A DNA stretch of 64,000 bases from Eudromia elegans (GCA_003342815.1 PTEX01000140.1:948694-1012693), one strand, 5' to 3'; positions 1 through 14,200 are shown, numbered from the stretch's first letter. Notes: generated from the letters alone by a model not told the origin. Program-made: numbers and translations.

Positions 1-1499
1 TGGACAATTTGCTGGGAAGCTGCAGATGGAAAGAGGGTGGGGGAAAGACAGGCAGCAAACAAAAATCCCCCAAGCTCTCACTTTTTTTTTTTTCCTCCCA
101 TTCCTCACTGTTTTTTCCTCCTTCTTACTTTTCTTTTTTAATGCGGAATATTCTTGATTTTGAGAATCTGATTCTATCAGAAAACTTCTCTTCCCTATCT
201 CCTTCCTTTATGTAATTTTGTGGCTGTCACTCCATTGCAGCCTGAGAGCTGATATACTGAGCACGTCTTTCAGCATCACTGAAATACAAAAAGATGGGGT
301 TGCAAGATCTGAAAGAGATTTTTAGTATTGAGAACATTTGCTAGAGAATCAGGGTTTATTAATTTTCAACTGCTAACTCATTTTTTATTCTTATGTGGCC
401 ATACATACTATGAGGAATTAATGAGAAGCAGCTGGCCACTTTTGTGTCCAGATTGGGTTACAAGTGATTAAAATGTGTTATCGCTGATCTGTGACCTTTC
501 TGTTCAGATCTTGTATCCATGCTGTTGCAGCGGGTAGCATCAACCTACAGGCCAAAATTATTCATGAGGGTAGACTCCTCTCTTAATCTTCAGCCACAAA
601 CTACTGACCTGTAGTTGTCGAGAAACTTGGCAAGCCAGTGCTTCCAATCTAGCACTTTGCAGCAGCACTAAGTGTAATTTTAAAATAATAGTTTAATTGG
701 CTTTTTAAAATCATATTCACAGTTAATTAAACTCCAGAGAAGTCTTCAGGTTGCTCAGAAAAATTACCGTGTGGCCACATAATGAAGAATGTTATGTGTG
801 TTGGAACGTAAGGGATTTTACCACGATTTCTGTCAGACTGCATTTTGAAAAGTCTATTTTTAATCTTGCACTTTGAAATGTAGCTGTTAAAGAACGTATA
901 TCCTTTGGATGCTAAATCTTCTGTTGTGCCCCCTTTGAGAATTAAATTTTAGTACATGTCCTTGGAACAAAGAATTTAGTCCTGCACAGATAGATCACTG
1001 CCAGTGTGTACAGGTGAGCAGATAAGGCTTTGGAAGCTCTTCTGCTTATCTCGTGATTGTAGCTGAGGGGAGGGATAGCTGTGCTGCCTAATGACTTTGT
1101 CAACCAGCTTCAAATGGAAGTCCGTAATGTAATGACAATAACAGTATCAACTGTTCAGTACTCTTCAATAGAAAAATGTGTACCTAAGAGAAAAATCTGC
1201 AAGCCCCTGAGCTTCTTGCTCATAGGAGTTTTTATAGGAAAAAAGACTCAATATCTCATTTTTTCAGATTAGCTGAAGATATTTAGCCAGCTTGTACATG
1301 AGATGCATGTTTCTGTGCATCATAGTGGAGTCAGACCACAAGATCCAGCCCCACAGTGTCCATAGCAGAGTCTAGGTGCCTAAAACCCTGCACGCAAAGC
1401 ACAGAACAGACAGCTGATCTACTTCTGCGTGTGACCGGCCAGGGTGGTTTTCCAGCAGTAAAATTGCTCCCATGTCTGTCTGAAAATTTCCCTGTGCAG
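1..1499. other. Intron sequence, nothing recognised
   Basis: AT-rich sequence inside the large FRMPD4 intron before the 26188 exon. No exon, RNA gene or repeat family was recognised. Confidence 0.6.
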
Positions 1500-2030
1500 C
1501 GTTCGGGTGTTGGAAGTCAGGCCTTTAGCCCGAGCTAGCCGCATGTAGCCGTGCCGAAGACGGGAGGAACTAATCCGCTTGCAGCTGTCTCTCTTCTCGG
1601 ATAATAGAAGGTGTGCAGGGAAATATTTTAAGCCGTAATGCTTCCTGCTTTTAAAGAGCTGCGGCTGTGCAGGCTGCATCTCACCTCTGAAACCCTGCTC
1701 GGAGGAGCGCCCGGAGCTGCTGGTTGTGCGGGCTGGACGGAGCACCGCAGCCTGTGGCCCGTGTGCATCCACGGACCACGGAGCGAGCTCCCCTGCCCTC
1801 GCCCCCGGGAACATGCCTGGAAAAAGCATGTCCCCCCTGGCGGCGCTGGGTCCTGCACAGAGGAGATGGCTATTGACAGATTCGCTCCCGATTGCAGCCG
1901 GAGGCAGCCGCCGCGGTGTGCCCTCACCCCGCTTATATAATGGCCGGTGCTTAGCGCGCTTGCGTAAGAGGGCTCTGCGTCCGCTTAAGCATTTTGTGTC
2001 AAATAATCGTTACATAAAATAGAGCGGCCA
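1500..2030. promoter_or_regulatory. CpG-rich patch with TATA box, possible intragenic promoter
   Basis: A patch rich in GC and CpG stands out from the AT-rich intron around it. It contains TATATAA at 1934-1940, preceded by GC-rich sequence (GCCGCCGCGG near 1909) and followed by CpG-dense sequence where a start site would lie about 30 bases downstream. It could be an alternative FRMPD4 promoter or the promoter of a noncoding RNA. Overlapping open frames of about 100-136 residues on both strands are expected from the base composition and resemble no known protein. Confidence 0.35.
1809..1833. promoter_or_regulatory. Two p53-type half-sites, 5-base spacer
   Basis: GAACATGCCT at 1809-1818 and AAGCATGTCC at 1824-1833 each fit the p53 family half-site RRRCWWGYYY in all ten positions. 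The spacer is five bases; functional sites prefer zero or one. The pair lies about 100 bases before the TATA box. Confidence 0.3.
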
Positions 2031-2743
2031 TGGGGGGCTGTGCCAGGGGAGCCTCGCTGGCGATACTGCTCCCTCTCCAGCACCAGGAATGGAAAACCCC
2101 TCTTTACCCAGGGGCCCAGCCCCAGGCTCAGCACTGGCCTGGGCAGAAAGGAACCTTCTCAAGCCATGGAAGACGTAAATGCCAGATCTCCAACTTTCTG
2201 GAAAAGTGATGCAACCAGCTGGCACCACGCTCTGTCTCTCCTGTTTTCCTGCTAAACACCATGTCCAAGGTACCCTGCACTTCCAACAGGGACAGCATGC
2301 GTGCCTGAGGGGAGGTGTTTGAGTCTGCAGATCCGTCCGTAGCTGCTGAAGCCTCCCCATGCATGGCCAGGAGCGGTGGCCAGGGCTCCCTGCAGGCCTG
2401 CCCTGTGCCATGCGGTAGCCCAGGGGCTGCGAGGGCTGAGCCTGGCGCCACAGGGTCCTTTCCCAACACGGCGCCTCAATCCGGAGGAACAGCTCTTGGG
2501 ATCATGTAGGAACGTGAGGGCTTTCTAAGCCCGCTTTACCTCAGTGTTTAAATGTTTTTCGGTATCTGTTTTACGCACTCCGTGTTCCGCCATCAAGACA
2601 AGTCAAAACAAGTTTCAAAGTGAATAATCTTTATTTTTTATCCAGGAAAGTAGCGATGATATCTCTGACTTGATACAAACTTGGTAGGGCAGTCGTCTCC
2701 ATCTCCAGAGGGGAGGTCATTAGTTATGAAGCACAGATTCTCC

Positions 2744-2881
2744 CTTTTCCTTTTTCTTTATCTTTTTCTTTTTCTTTATCTTTTTCTTTTTCTTTTTCTT
2801 TTTCTTTTTCTTTTTCTTTTNNNNNNNNCTTTTTCTTTTTCTTTTTCTTTTTCTTTTTCTTTTTCTTTTTCTTTTTCTTTT
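2744..2881. repeat. CTTTTT hexanucleotide microsatellite with assembly gap
   Basis: Nearly perfect CTTTTT units, with a few CTTTAT variants at the left end, fill this interval. Eight N bases at 2821-2828 interrupt it, so the true length is unknown. Frames crossing it on both strands are artefacts. Confidence 0.95.
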
Positions 2882-4879
2882 CCTGATCGGGTTGCTGCTA
2901 AACTGTAAAATATGCAGACAGGTCTCCATTTAAGTTTAATCCTAGAAGAATGAACACACACCGCTTTTGTCTTTGGGAAAATGTGACTGCGATGTGAAGC
3001 CGTTCCTAGGAGAGAAGCAATTACTATGGGAAAGATTCAGCCATCCATGGGATCTTGTTTCATTACGCAGACAAAATTATTGAGCACTTCACGTTCCACG
3101 TGGGAGATTTTGGTGATTAGGGTCATTATTTTAAATCTGTTTTGAAATAAGGGCATCTACTGTTTCGTTGTCAGCTCTGAAGGTGTAGCAAGGCACTTAT
3201 ACACAAATGTCTTACATAAATTACCTGGAAGAAACTTTTTATAACTCTTATGAAATCTGAAGCCCAGGAAGACTTTGAGATAAGTGTAATTACCTCATGC
3301 ATGTGATAAACTAAGGCATTCACCAAACTATATCTTCTTACTAGATCTGACTGAGATTGCTTTGTTCTTCATATGCTTTAGTAAAGTGTGAAATGAGATT
3401 AGGAGAAATGTCTTGCTCCTGAAGTTATTTTTGCTATGGAGTGAAAAGAAGTTTAAGAAAGTTTAAGAACAATGCTAGTGGTGAATACCCATTTTATTTC
3501 AGAGGGCAAAAACCTGCTTTTAAGCAGAATTTCTTTCTTCAGCAGGTCAGTTATACACTAAATCTCTCTATCTTTTATGCACCTCATTCCTTGTCTTTTT
3601 TTTTTTTTTTAGATTCAGAAAGCAGCAATCTGTTTGTAATGAAATTATTTTATTCAGCTGTAATATTGATCAAGAAGTGTCTTTTCTCTGAATTAAAGTT
3701 ATTTTTAGGCTAGATAAGTTTCTCTGGGTGATAATGCAGTTATTTATGGCATGCAACTAAGGAAAAGGTAGGAGGGGTGGCAACGAAACTCCTGCCGTTA
3801 GGATGTCCCTGCAGTTTGCCTAAGCAGAAGATGCGGCATTTCCTCCGTCCTTAGGCAGATCCCTGGTCAGGGTGTTCTGCCTTCATCTTGCCCCCTCCTT
3901 GGGTGGGGAGAGTGCCTAGCCTGCAGTGCCACCAGCACATGGTGCCTCATATAGTTAGTATTAGAGGAATCAGTTCTAAGTGACCCAAATACACTTAGGT
4001 GTGGTCATAAAAAGAAAAATAATTCTGCTCAGGACCAATTCCTTTGATAAATTACTCAAGCAGATTTATGTTATGGGTGTATCCACTTGGAAAGCCGATT
4101 AAGCAGGAGCTCTGTGAAAAGACATGTTTTATACCCCTAAGGACCACGTCAATGGCGTTACCTTTCAGCTGCTGTTGTATTAACTTGCAGTCATAAACTG
4201 AAGAACAGCTCAGGCAATATCGGTCCCATTCAGGAAATTATGGGTATTCTCTCGTATTTTGTCCATGTGGAAGCAGTCAGGGCAGTATGTGCTGGAAGCA
4301 ATTCAAAGCAGAAAGGTGGAGAGCGATGCCTGAAGTGCTGCCCAGCCAAGGTGAGGGATCTCCCTGCTTTCATTCTCCCCACAGAGCCTCCACAATGGAA
4401 GGGGTGAAATAACTGAATTCATTTCCCTGGGAATTAAATTGTGCAAGTCTAAATCTAGAATTAGTATTGTCATTGATTTTTCTCTGCTGCTTGGAAAAGC
4501 AGCAGTTGCCTGTGTTGGGTCCCAAGGAAGCTGTCATAGCTCTGAGGCTGGCTTTTCAATTTGTGCTGCAACCTGACGCTTTGCCACCATCACAAAAGAT
4601 TTAATGTGGAGATACATTAAATAAATGGAGATATAGCACATAATCTTTGACAAACAATTTCTACATATAACTCTCTTTAGGGCTACAAATGTTCACTGAG
4701 TGGTACTCGATCAGCTACAAAGGTTAGCTGAAAAACACAAGTGTATCAAATAAATTATTTATAAAATATTTGTAAAATCCATTTAGCAAGTCCCCTATTT
4801 CAGTCCTTTTTTATTTTTTCCACCCCGTACTAATACCCATCTTTCCTCCTACCACCCTCTGGCTTCATCTCTATGGTGA

Positions 4880-5250
4880 GTTATGCGCTTGCCTCCTCTC
4901 ACCTGCAGGAGCGGCTTCACCCGCTCATCTCGTCACTCTCCTGAAGAAGAGACACGTGTTTCACTGCCCTCCCCTCCTGTCCTGACTGCTGCTCACCGCG
5001 TCAGAGGGGCGAGAGAGAGGACAGTGACACAAGGGGTCGGTTCTCCCCATTTCTGTGCCCCAGCTGCAGTGTCCGGCTGGTGCTCCCAGCGAGTACCGCA
5101 GGGCCGGGCGGGCTTGCGGCACCCGGTCCCAACCCAGGCGGATGTTAGCTTGGCTGCTCTGGATAACGAAGCGCAGGCTTGGCTCGACATGTGTGGGTGT
5201 TTTCCTGGGGGTAGCCAGTGCCGAGCAGAGAGGCATCGTTTTTTACTGCT
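4880..5250. other. GC- and CpG-rich patch in the intron
   Basis: CpG-rich sequence between AT-rich flanks, with an open plus frame of 186 residues from 4883 that resembles no protein I know. No TATA box or clear splice pair was found. It may be a second regulatory patch. Confidence 0.25.
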
Positions 5251-8200
5251 ATTGTTACCCGCGGTACCTAGATCAGCGTTAACATTGGTACATCGAACTG
5301 CACTGCAATTATGTTTTCATCTGCTGCGCAGATATAAAATTGGGCCCCTTCTTCCTTTTGCGCTTCGATCCTGTTTGCCGGATAATTTTCTTTTCCCATT
5401 TTCAAACACTCCTTCCCCCTTTAGGTTTTGCAGCATTTATTAAGGAAAGATTTCTGTTTAAATGAAATATAAGTTATGCCTTAACTATCATGCCTATGTG
5501 AAGTGTGAATTCAGTTTTTAATTTTTCGGTGAGTCTTTTGTTAGTGATCCTTCGTGCCAAAGCAAACATAAAACATATTAAGTACTTATACTGATGCAGA
5601 AAGGAAACAAATTGAAGGATATAGGAGCATGAACACACTAACACATCCTTTTAGATTTTATTAACTGAAAATTAACAAAATATGTGACTTTGAAAGCTTG
5701 AACAGAGATTTAGTGGAGTTGATTTTTAAACTCATATTTTATTATTGATTTTAACACAATAATTAAATGTCTGGCCATTTGCTTGGAAGGAAAGGGGTCA
5801 GAAAAATCTTAGAATTTTCCACATTCTTGTGTGTATTTATGATGGGGCTTTTTGAAAAAATATAGTAATTTAATACAAACAAGTTGCTAACTGCTTGTCA
5901 ACACTTCGGAATCCATTTCTCTTTGTATTAGTCTGTTTTTTAAATCGTCTTGCAGTGTAAAAGAAAATTGCAGCATGTCTTTTTGTGAGGACACCAATGT
6001 GACTGAAGAGTTTAACTGTGTGCCCTGCTGTTGTACAAATTACTGTGCCATGTGCGTGGTAGTTTGAGAAGAGTCGCCTGTTTGGCTGCTCGTCCAAATC
6101 ATTATAAAATCACGTTTGCTGTGACTTGCGCTGCCTCACTGGCACATGGATATGTCTTTGGCATCTGACCAACCAATTTTCTATTCCAGACTCAGTAAGC
6201 AAAAATCATTCTCCGTTAGTCTCTGCAGCTCACCAGTTGTCTAACCTTGCAGATATAATAATAATAATAAACTCATAAAAACCCAGCCACTGACAGCTGA
6301 AACTTTCTTTAACAAGGATCTGAATGAATCTTGAACATTTATTCTTAAAGCTATTTCCATCAGTCCATAATTATTTAAAACATACTCGATAATAACTTGT
6401 TCCATAGCAAAGAATAGAGATAATAGATCAGATCAGACTGAATCAGATGCCTTGTTCTGAAAAAGCAGATAAGAGTTAAAAGCACCATGAAGAGCATTCA
6501 GGCATCTGAAAGAAAAATACGATTTTCTCTTCGGGTAAATGTATTTTTTCTTAAGGAACAATAATGAAGCCAATAATATTGAACAGAGAAAAGTATATAT
6601 CATACAGTGCTTGAAAATACTGTATGCTTCTGAATTCAAGAGCTCTGTTTCTGAATTTATCTTCCTCTTTTTAATTTCTGTTTCTTCATTGGCCTTGTTA
6701 CTTAGAGTTAATAAGATGCTCACAGAGTACTTCAGACAGAAAAATCACTATGTGATTGTTATGTGTTATTAATAAAAGCCCAGATAACTGTCTAAACTAT
6801 CTATCTAAACTATCTTCTTTAATTCTGCAAAAAGAATAGCTGCAGGAATGAAGGATGTGTGTGAAGAGCTGGCTGTACCTTACTACGTATACAGTGCCCT
6901 GACCTCAGAGAAAATACTAGTAAAGTACAGATTATGCATTAGCAGCAAGGGTTTCTATTGCTTTCAGTGCAAATGAAAATGAAGCTCTCACTGTACAAGA
7001 TTATGGGTAATCTGTCACATAAAAATATCTTTAGGGTTTTGTTGCCATTTTTAGTGATCTTTCTTCCTCTTAACATGACTTTTTTTTTCAGTCTTTTGAT
7101 GCAGGAGTCTCTTCTGTGCAGTTTCTGACTTCGTTTCACTTCTTTTTTTTTTTTCCAAATTCATTTTAAAATATATTTTTACAGTATCTGGTTTCCTTGT
7201 TTCTCAATTTTTATATTGTAACTAGGCATAAACAACAAGATTATACCATTGTTTATTTTTAGTCATAGCCTTAATTGTGCATTCAAAGTATTTGGTGTGA
7301 GGTGGTGCATTTATTAATTTTATTAAATAGTTGTTTTGTTGTTCTTCTGCTATCGTGCAATCTCAACGGACTGTGCAAAATGCTGCTGTGTGAAACAAGC
7401 CTGCCCAAAGTATGTCCAAGTATGACAAAAGCAGAATAGAGGGAGACTCTTGGGAAAGCAGAAACAATATTGAAACAATATTTTCATTGTATGAAGAGCA
7501 GCGCATTGGCAGCCTTACTCTTGCCAAGCCTTTGTAGGCAGGGGTGGGTGCCGGTAGAGGCACAGGTTTGGTGGCTACAGGGCTGTGTCTTCCTTGTTCA
7601 GTCACCGATTCCATTTTAAGCAGAGTATAAGCTAGGCATATTCACATTTCTGTGAACTCAGCCATTAGACGTGTTGGGAAGTTTATGCTGGCTTCTTTGC
7701 TAACTTTATGGCATTTGCTCATAACCGATCCAGTGCCAGGCCTGCGTCACTGGAGCCGAGGCGAGGCGAGTCCCCGAGCACGCGGGAGCTGGTGGCTGGT
7801 GGTGGCTCACAGGCCCACAGCTTCGCAGCATATGGCCACAGTGTTTCCCATCTGCTGCCAATGCCTTGGAAGCCTCATTTACAGTCTTACCAGGCCATAA
7901 CCGTAGCTGTTGGTCCTTTGCTACTGATTTTTTCCCCATACTGTTTGACTAGTCAGAGCATTGTTATTTCTCTTTTAGGCTTTTTGTCCCCATAGTCAGG
8001 ATGTCCTCATCATAAGCGGACTCCCTGCTGCTCTTCCACTTATAATGAAGAGCAGCAGCCCAGCTTTGATAACATCAAAACTTTGGCTTCCAGTGGTGCA
8101 CGGGAGGTCAGCTGCAGCGAGACTAGAGAAACTAAGTTATTAAGTGAAAGGGATGATTGTGACTCTGTAACACGTTGCTGACAGTGACACAGAAAACCAT

Positions 8201-11200
8201 TGGCAAAGAGAATTTCTTAAGTGAAAATTTACATTGTCTCTCTTTCAAAGAAAGAAAAAGAAAGAAAGAAAACAATGCAAAAGCTTTCAATATGTGGGTG
8301 TCAAAGTCAAGTTTACCTTCTGGAACATTCCTTTCAGTCTGTCAGTCAAGTTGTTAAATGAATCTCTTTTTTGTGCTGTGGCTGATGAATGGCATTACAA
8401 ACAGTTTGCAGGGTTTGGAAGGTTCAGCATTTCCCTGAGTCCTGCCAATCTCATTATTTTGTCTTTCTCCGCTATTAAGGTACATATTCAAGTGACTCCA
8501 CAAGTGCATCATGAAAAATCTAAGCAGTTGCTGAAAATTCGGTAGCGCATGAGAAAGCCCCTCTTAATCTAATTCAAATTAATTTAGAGAAACATCTGGG
8601 AGCTGTCCAGAAAAGCATTCAAGGTGTTCTAGCTTTTTGCTTTCCCAGGCCTAGGAAAATGTGTTCTGAATCCAACCGGCACATCAGAAATATCACAAAA
8701 AAATTTGTATATTAGAGGTTTGCTGTAATGCTGTAATGCCATTTAGCATTTTTCTACTGTGATTTTCTGTGACCGCATATGTAGCTGTAATAAATTCATG
8801 GCGGTTCCGGTTTTTAAAATTAATATTAAGAAATACTACGACTGAGTAATCAAGGTCGATTTTATAAGCATCTCTACATCTCTGGTGGATGTTCTGAAAA
8901 TCAGCACATGAGGTCATTCCAGTGATTCAAAGTACAATTTTTCTTGTCAGCATTGGATCAGAACTTGTAGAATATTATCTTTTTTTACATTTTGCTCTGA
9001 AATGTCAGTATTTTAGAAAAGTCTGTTTTTCTGGAAGTGCTGGGTGAGCAGGTTAGTCCGAAAGACGAGTGTTACCGAGTTAATTGCATGGGTTTGGCTT
9101 ACTTGAGTAGAGCATGCAGTGGGCAGCGTTTGTGCGCCTACCAGTTTTTGCACATAGAGACAGCCGCAGAGTGTAAAAATAGAATTGCACTTATCTCACG
9201 TAGGAGCCCTATCTAAAAGAGATTATTAAAATACCCACAGAAACGCTGTCTGAAAGTCATTACTGTCCGATGGAAACAACATGGCCTGACAAATACAGAT
9301 GAGGTGTTTTCAAGGGAGAGGAGCTGCCCCTTTTAAAGTGAGAGCACCCTGTTTTGTAAATACGTTGTGTTGAGAGCATTGCACAATGTCTCTGTAATAC
9401 CACTCTTAAAGGTGTCCTATAAACGCCTCCTTCAGGCTTGCTTATATTCTGTGGCATGTATTACACTTAGAGAAATAACTTCATCAGAGCTACTGAAGCT
9501 TTTGCAGTTAATGATAAGAAAACCAGCAGTGAAACTTTGGCCTGGAGGAGTGGCCTGAGAGACCCATATTATCACACTTCTTTATCTGTCTTGGATTCGT
9601 TAAAGCTAATGTGCAGAAAGTCTAATTAGAAGAGGACAGCTGAACAATTAATTAATAGAGGAGCAAGCTCTACACTTAACACATCCATTTTTCTCTGTGG
9701 GAGTATAGCATCTTCATGCAGCGTGAAGTCATTTATGCGATGATAGAGTGGCTGAAACGTGCTGGTGGTTTGTCTTGATGAAAGTCTCATTCGATCAGAT
9801 TCACATATGTGCCCATCTGGCTCTCTGTTTTTGCACTGGGCAAAGTGAGCAAGTAATGCTTCTTTTAAACCAAAGGACTCCAGAGCTAAAAACTCTTTTA
9901 TCAGTTTTCTACTCCATTTTGAGACTTAAATATGGGTGCTCTCAGGGGCTGACTGAGACTCTCAGATCTGTGAAAGTAGGAAAATGGCTTGTCTAATGGT
10001 TGTCTAAAAAGAGCCCAATCAATGATGGTGTTTCAGTATGTTACTGACATGCAGAATTGCACTCCACAAAGGACCGATGCAGTAACGAGGCACTTGCAGG
10101 ACACAGTCAGGTCACGGGCTGCACATGACATTGCTGAGTATTGACAGCGACGCAGTGCTGCTGTTGATGTTCCCAAGCAGTCTTGCCAAAGTAGTCTTGC
10201 ACAGTGCATTTATGTGTTTATTGCTTGCATAGCATGCTAGTAACTCAGTTGCAAAGATTATGAGCATATAGTTGAGAACTTAAGCAACTTGGGGTGCTTT
10301 GGGATGGGAAGATCATTTTGGTTGGAAGGGAATGTAGGTCTTAGTGAATTACTGAAATCTAAGTACTTCACTTAGCAGCACTCCTGTCCGCAGCGCTCAT
10401 AAAGAAAGCAGCAGAGTGAGTTTGGGGATTTGGTGCGTGTGCGAGTGTGACAGATGGGCTGCCTTCTTATTCTCAAAGCCTTTACAATGGGGGCATCTGA
10501 AATGGCACTTCCTGTATGTACCCCTGCGAAAATGCCAGAGACCTGATCGGAAGGGCCCTCTTCTATCAGAGGATGAGGCAGTGGTTCACCCCGCAAACAC
10601 GCTCGCTTGCTGGCCCCTTAGTGAGACTGCCAGCGAGGGCGCCAATTAGTGCCAGTTGCAGACCGTGACAATTTTAAAGATTGACTTTCACACCATGCCA
10701 GACGTTTAAAAGAAAGAACATTTATATGAAACACAGTTTGCTTTGACAGTAATTTTCTGTACGCTATTATTGAAGTTATGTTAGAGACAGAAGATCTTTT
10801 CTCTCAGCTGTGTATCTGCCTCTGTTTGATCCTTCAGAGCAGTAATAATCCTGCACTTGTATCTTTCTATTTTATGTGGCAGTGGTCATTTTCAGCATCC
10901 ATTATTTGTACAGTTTTAGAGCTTGGACTTTTCAATAGGAACACCATAAAAATTCCCAGGTTCTTGTGCACCCTGCCTCTGCTATGGAAAACTTTCTCAT
11001 CTTTAATGATAGACTTAAATTTTAAGGACTTTATGGAGCAGCACAGCTGTTGAAATTAATCTGTGGGGTTCAGGAGTTCACAAGTTTAAGTTGTTTGGAT
11101 GTCACAAGTATTTCACTGCGTTGACAGTGTGGCTAAGGTCAGGTACTACCATTAACAGTAAGTGGAAGCAGCAGCTGCCAGCTTTCCAAACCATGAGTGT

Positions 11201-14200
11201 TGTCCTTCTGCCTTGCAAACTCAGGGAGTACATCATAGCCTGTCCATCACCAAAAATAAGAGTTGAAGCTCATACTCTCTCATCCGAGGAAAAATCAGCC
11301 CCTAAGCTGATCCTCCCGTCCTTTTCCTGTGTTGTTCCTTGGGCGTCCACCAACAAAGCAAGACCTTGGCCTCACATCCCATCTCGTCTAACTATACCAG
11401 GCAATATTACCCTTCCTCCCCAAACTTGGACCCCACATCTCCCCTTTAAAGATAGATTTTATCAGCCTCATTCTGCTTTTCTTGCCTGCTTCACTCCTGC
11501 ATCTGTGTCTTGACATGGAGCTGGGGATGTAACACCATGTGCAGTGTCCCTAGCCAGTGTATGTGTGGCATAATGGCAGGATCGCCCATCTCCGCCTGTG
11601 CACAGCATCTTCCAAGGGACCCGCAGGAGCTCACTGCAACCAGCTGCACAGGCACAGGTGGAAACACCACTGCCCTCTGGAGCTGTCCTGGTATCATACA
11701 TGGGCAGAGTTTTGATAAAGCTTGTGTTTCTGTATTTTCCTAGAATTTGCTGGACAATATCATCATCTTAAGGTCAGGAAGATGAGATTCTCCACTTGCT
11801 ACTGAAATAAACAGTGCTTATCTGCAGGTGTGTGAATTCAGAGACCAGAAACAATCTACCTTCACTAACATGACTTTCAACCTAGGCCTTTGAATCATAG
11901 TGCCGTTTCTTGTAGTTTGTGTGCTCCAGTGTATCCTTTGGAAAAGATATGTGTGGGGTTTTTTTCCTGTGTGGTTTTTGTTGGAGAAATTCTCCCATGC
12001 AGAAAAGTTGAGCTTCTTAGTCACACAAGCCTAGATCTTTTTAATACATCAAAAACTCTAGCTCTTATATTGAGGCCTCGTTGGTAAATTTGCAGTTATG
12101 CAGATTTAAAACTGGTGAGCGTGGCTGTTTAGCTTATGGACACGTGTCTACACAACAACATTTCTGTGGCAGAAATAGCCTCAGGACAAGGCATAGTCTT
12201 CCCGAGAAGTCCCTCTCGACCTGCCCTCTCTGCTGTGCTCACATGTGAATCCCGAGTTTGTTCACCAACTTATGAGGCTTCCCCCTCCTCTCGGGGGCGC
12301 GGGTGGGCTCACATCACTGCAAGGCCTGCAGACGGGGGCTGCATGCCATCAGAAGAGTAGGTGTTATGAGGTAAGACAGGTCTACTCCATCCCAGCAAGG
12401 CCTTTTAAGCCTTGGAGATTCAGGCCAATCTCCAGGCAAACTCTTCTTCCCCAAGGATCCATTGCATGTGATGGAAGTCTAGAGAAGTGAAATTCACAAC
12501 TCCCTTAGGTGAAGAGAGCTCCTGTAGAAGAGTGCAGGTTTTATGTAAAAATGTATGTACAACTCAAATCAAAATGATCCTTTTGAAATCATTCTTAATG
12601 TACTACAATAGAGTGACTTTAGTTTTCTCCTGCAAGCTCTTTGTTCATTATTACTGCCTTAATCTTCATAATAATGAAAGACATTCAAATACTGAATGAT
12701 TTTTCTGAACCTGCATGCTAGAATTTGAAGATGAGTTCTACTTTGATTTCCGTTGAGTATGATATTTGAGCTAATCTGTTACATTTTTCAATTAGTTTTT
12801 ATCCGAGTTCCGTTTCTTTATTGCAAAAATGTAGTCTGAATTATGCCTTAAATCATGGTATCTAACCCTATAGTTATGAAAGTCAAACCCTTATTATTTA
12901 TAGGATGACTCGAAATGCAGTAGATGGCCCTGAAATAGCAGAGGACAAAACAAGAGTTTCAGAATTTGATGTCCAGTGTTAGTGAAACAGAGAAAAGTTA
13001 GAGCTAAAAGATTTACCTTGGCTGTATTCCCTGTGAAAGATACTGTTTATCATACATTTGTTTCAAATTATTTGTGGAACCTAGATCTTCTATGTAAGGC
13101 CTATTACTCTTTTCATCTTCACTGGGAGAGATCCTTAATAGGCTTCCTTGTTAAAGGCTTAGTAATATACTATAAATAATTTTCCTTTCTCAGGTCTTAC
13201 GAGTGAATGCAGGTACTCTATATCCTTGCCCTTTCCTCATTTATTTTATTTGCGGCAGGACGCATAAGGAGAGTGTCCTCATCCCGTTGTGCGGGGTACT
13301 GGAGGTTCCCCACTCTTCCCACGTAGTCCTTCGCTGCGCCCACATCCTTTGCTCACTTCCAGCTGAAATGGAAGCAAAAGAGACAGAGCAATTTCCAGCT
13401 GCAAGTGCACAGACAAAGTCAATGGCCGGGATTGTAGCAGAATGTTAACGCCTCATGTAGTCCGAGACGCATAATACTTAGTAATACAACTTTAACCTTT
13501 ATAATGTTCTGTAATTTGATTCTCAAACCATCTATATTCTCTCGTTGTTACAGCTTAAGTAGCTGTAAGGTGAAGGAAGAACGGACCAATATAATCACAG
13601 TGCAAGGTGCTGGAAAGGACAAATAGATGAATCACTGAAATTCCCATTGCACTTTGAGAATTTAGTTCATTCTCAACATTTAATTCTAATGCCAGGAAAT
13701 GATATTTTATTTTGTTGTCACTATTAGCTGAGTACCTGAAAAGTCTGCAAGCATTGCCAAAACTTATAACTGTGTATATTTGATCTTGAGTGAGGTTTGG
13801 CCTCTAAAAGGAAGTCTAGACAGTAGTTCAGTTTTGAAAGAAAAATGATTAGATTGTGATTAAATGAATGTGAAAGATAATTAAATGCCTGCAATATATG
13901 TATGTCTAATTTTTCAACTTTAGTCGTATTCCTGCAGAAGGAGAAGAGATTTCAGTAGGAAGTGTGATTGTTGTTTTGGCCTTTGCCATCTTCCTAAAGG
14001 TTTTTAAGAGAATGTAGCTCACATTTAAGTGTGGTGATGTGTCTAGTTTACCTAATCTGGTAACGCACGTGGGCTTACATAGGTAGACATATATGTAAGC
14101 TATGAAATTTAGAGATCATAGTACACTCATGAGCAAACTAGTGAGTTCATTGTTTTTCCATTACTATGATAGATATAATGTATGACACAATTGTCAATCT

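Noticed and set aside
1419-2479. Overlapping frames of 75-136 codons on both strands in the CpG-rich patch
   Set aside because: High GC content lowers stop frequency. The frames overlap one another and none looks like a protein.
2681-2961. Lys/Arg/Glu and Phe/Ser/Leu repeat frames
   Set aside because: They are translations of the CTTTTT microsatellite and its gap.
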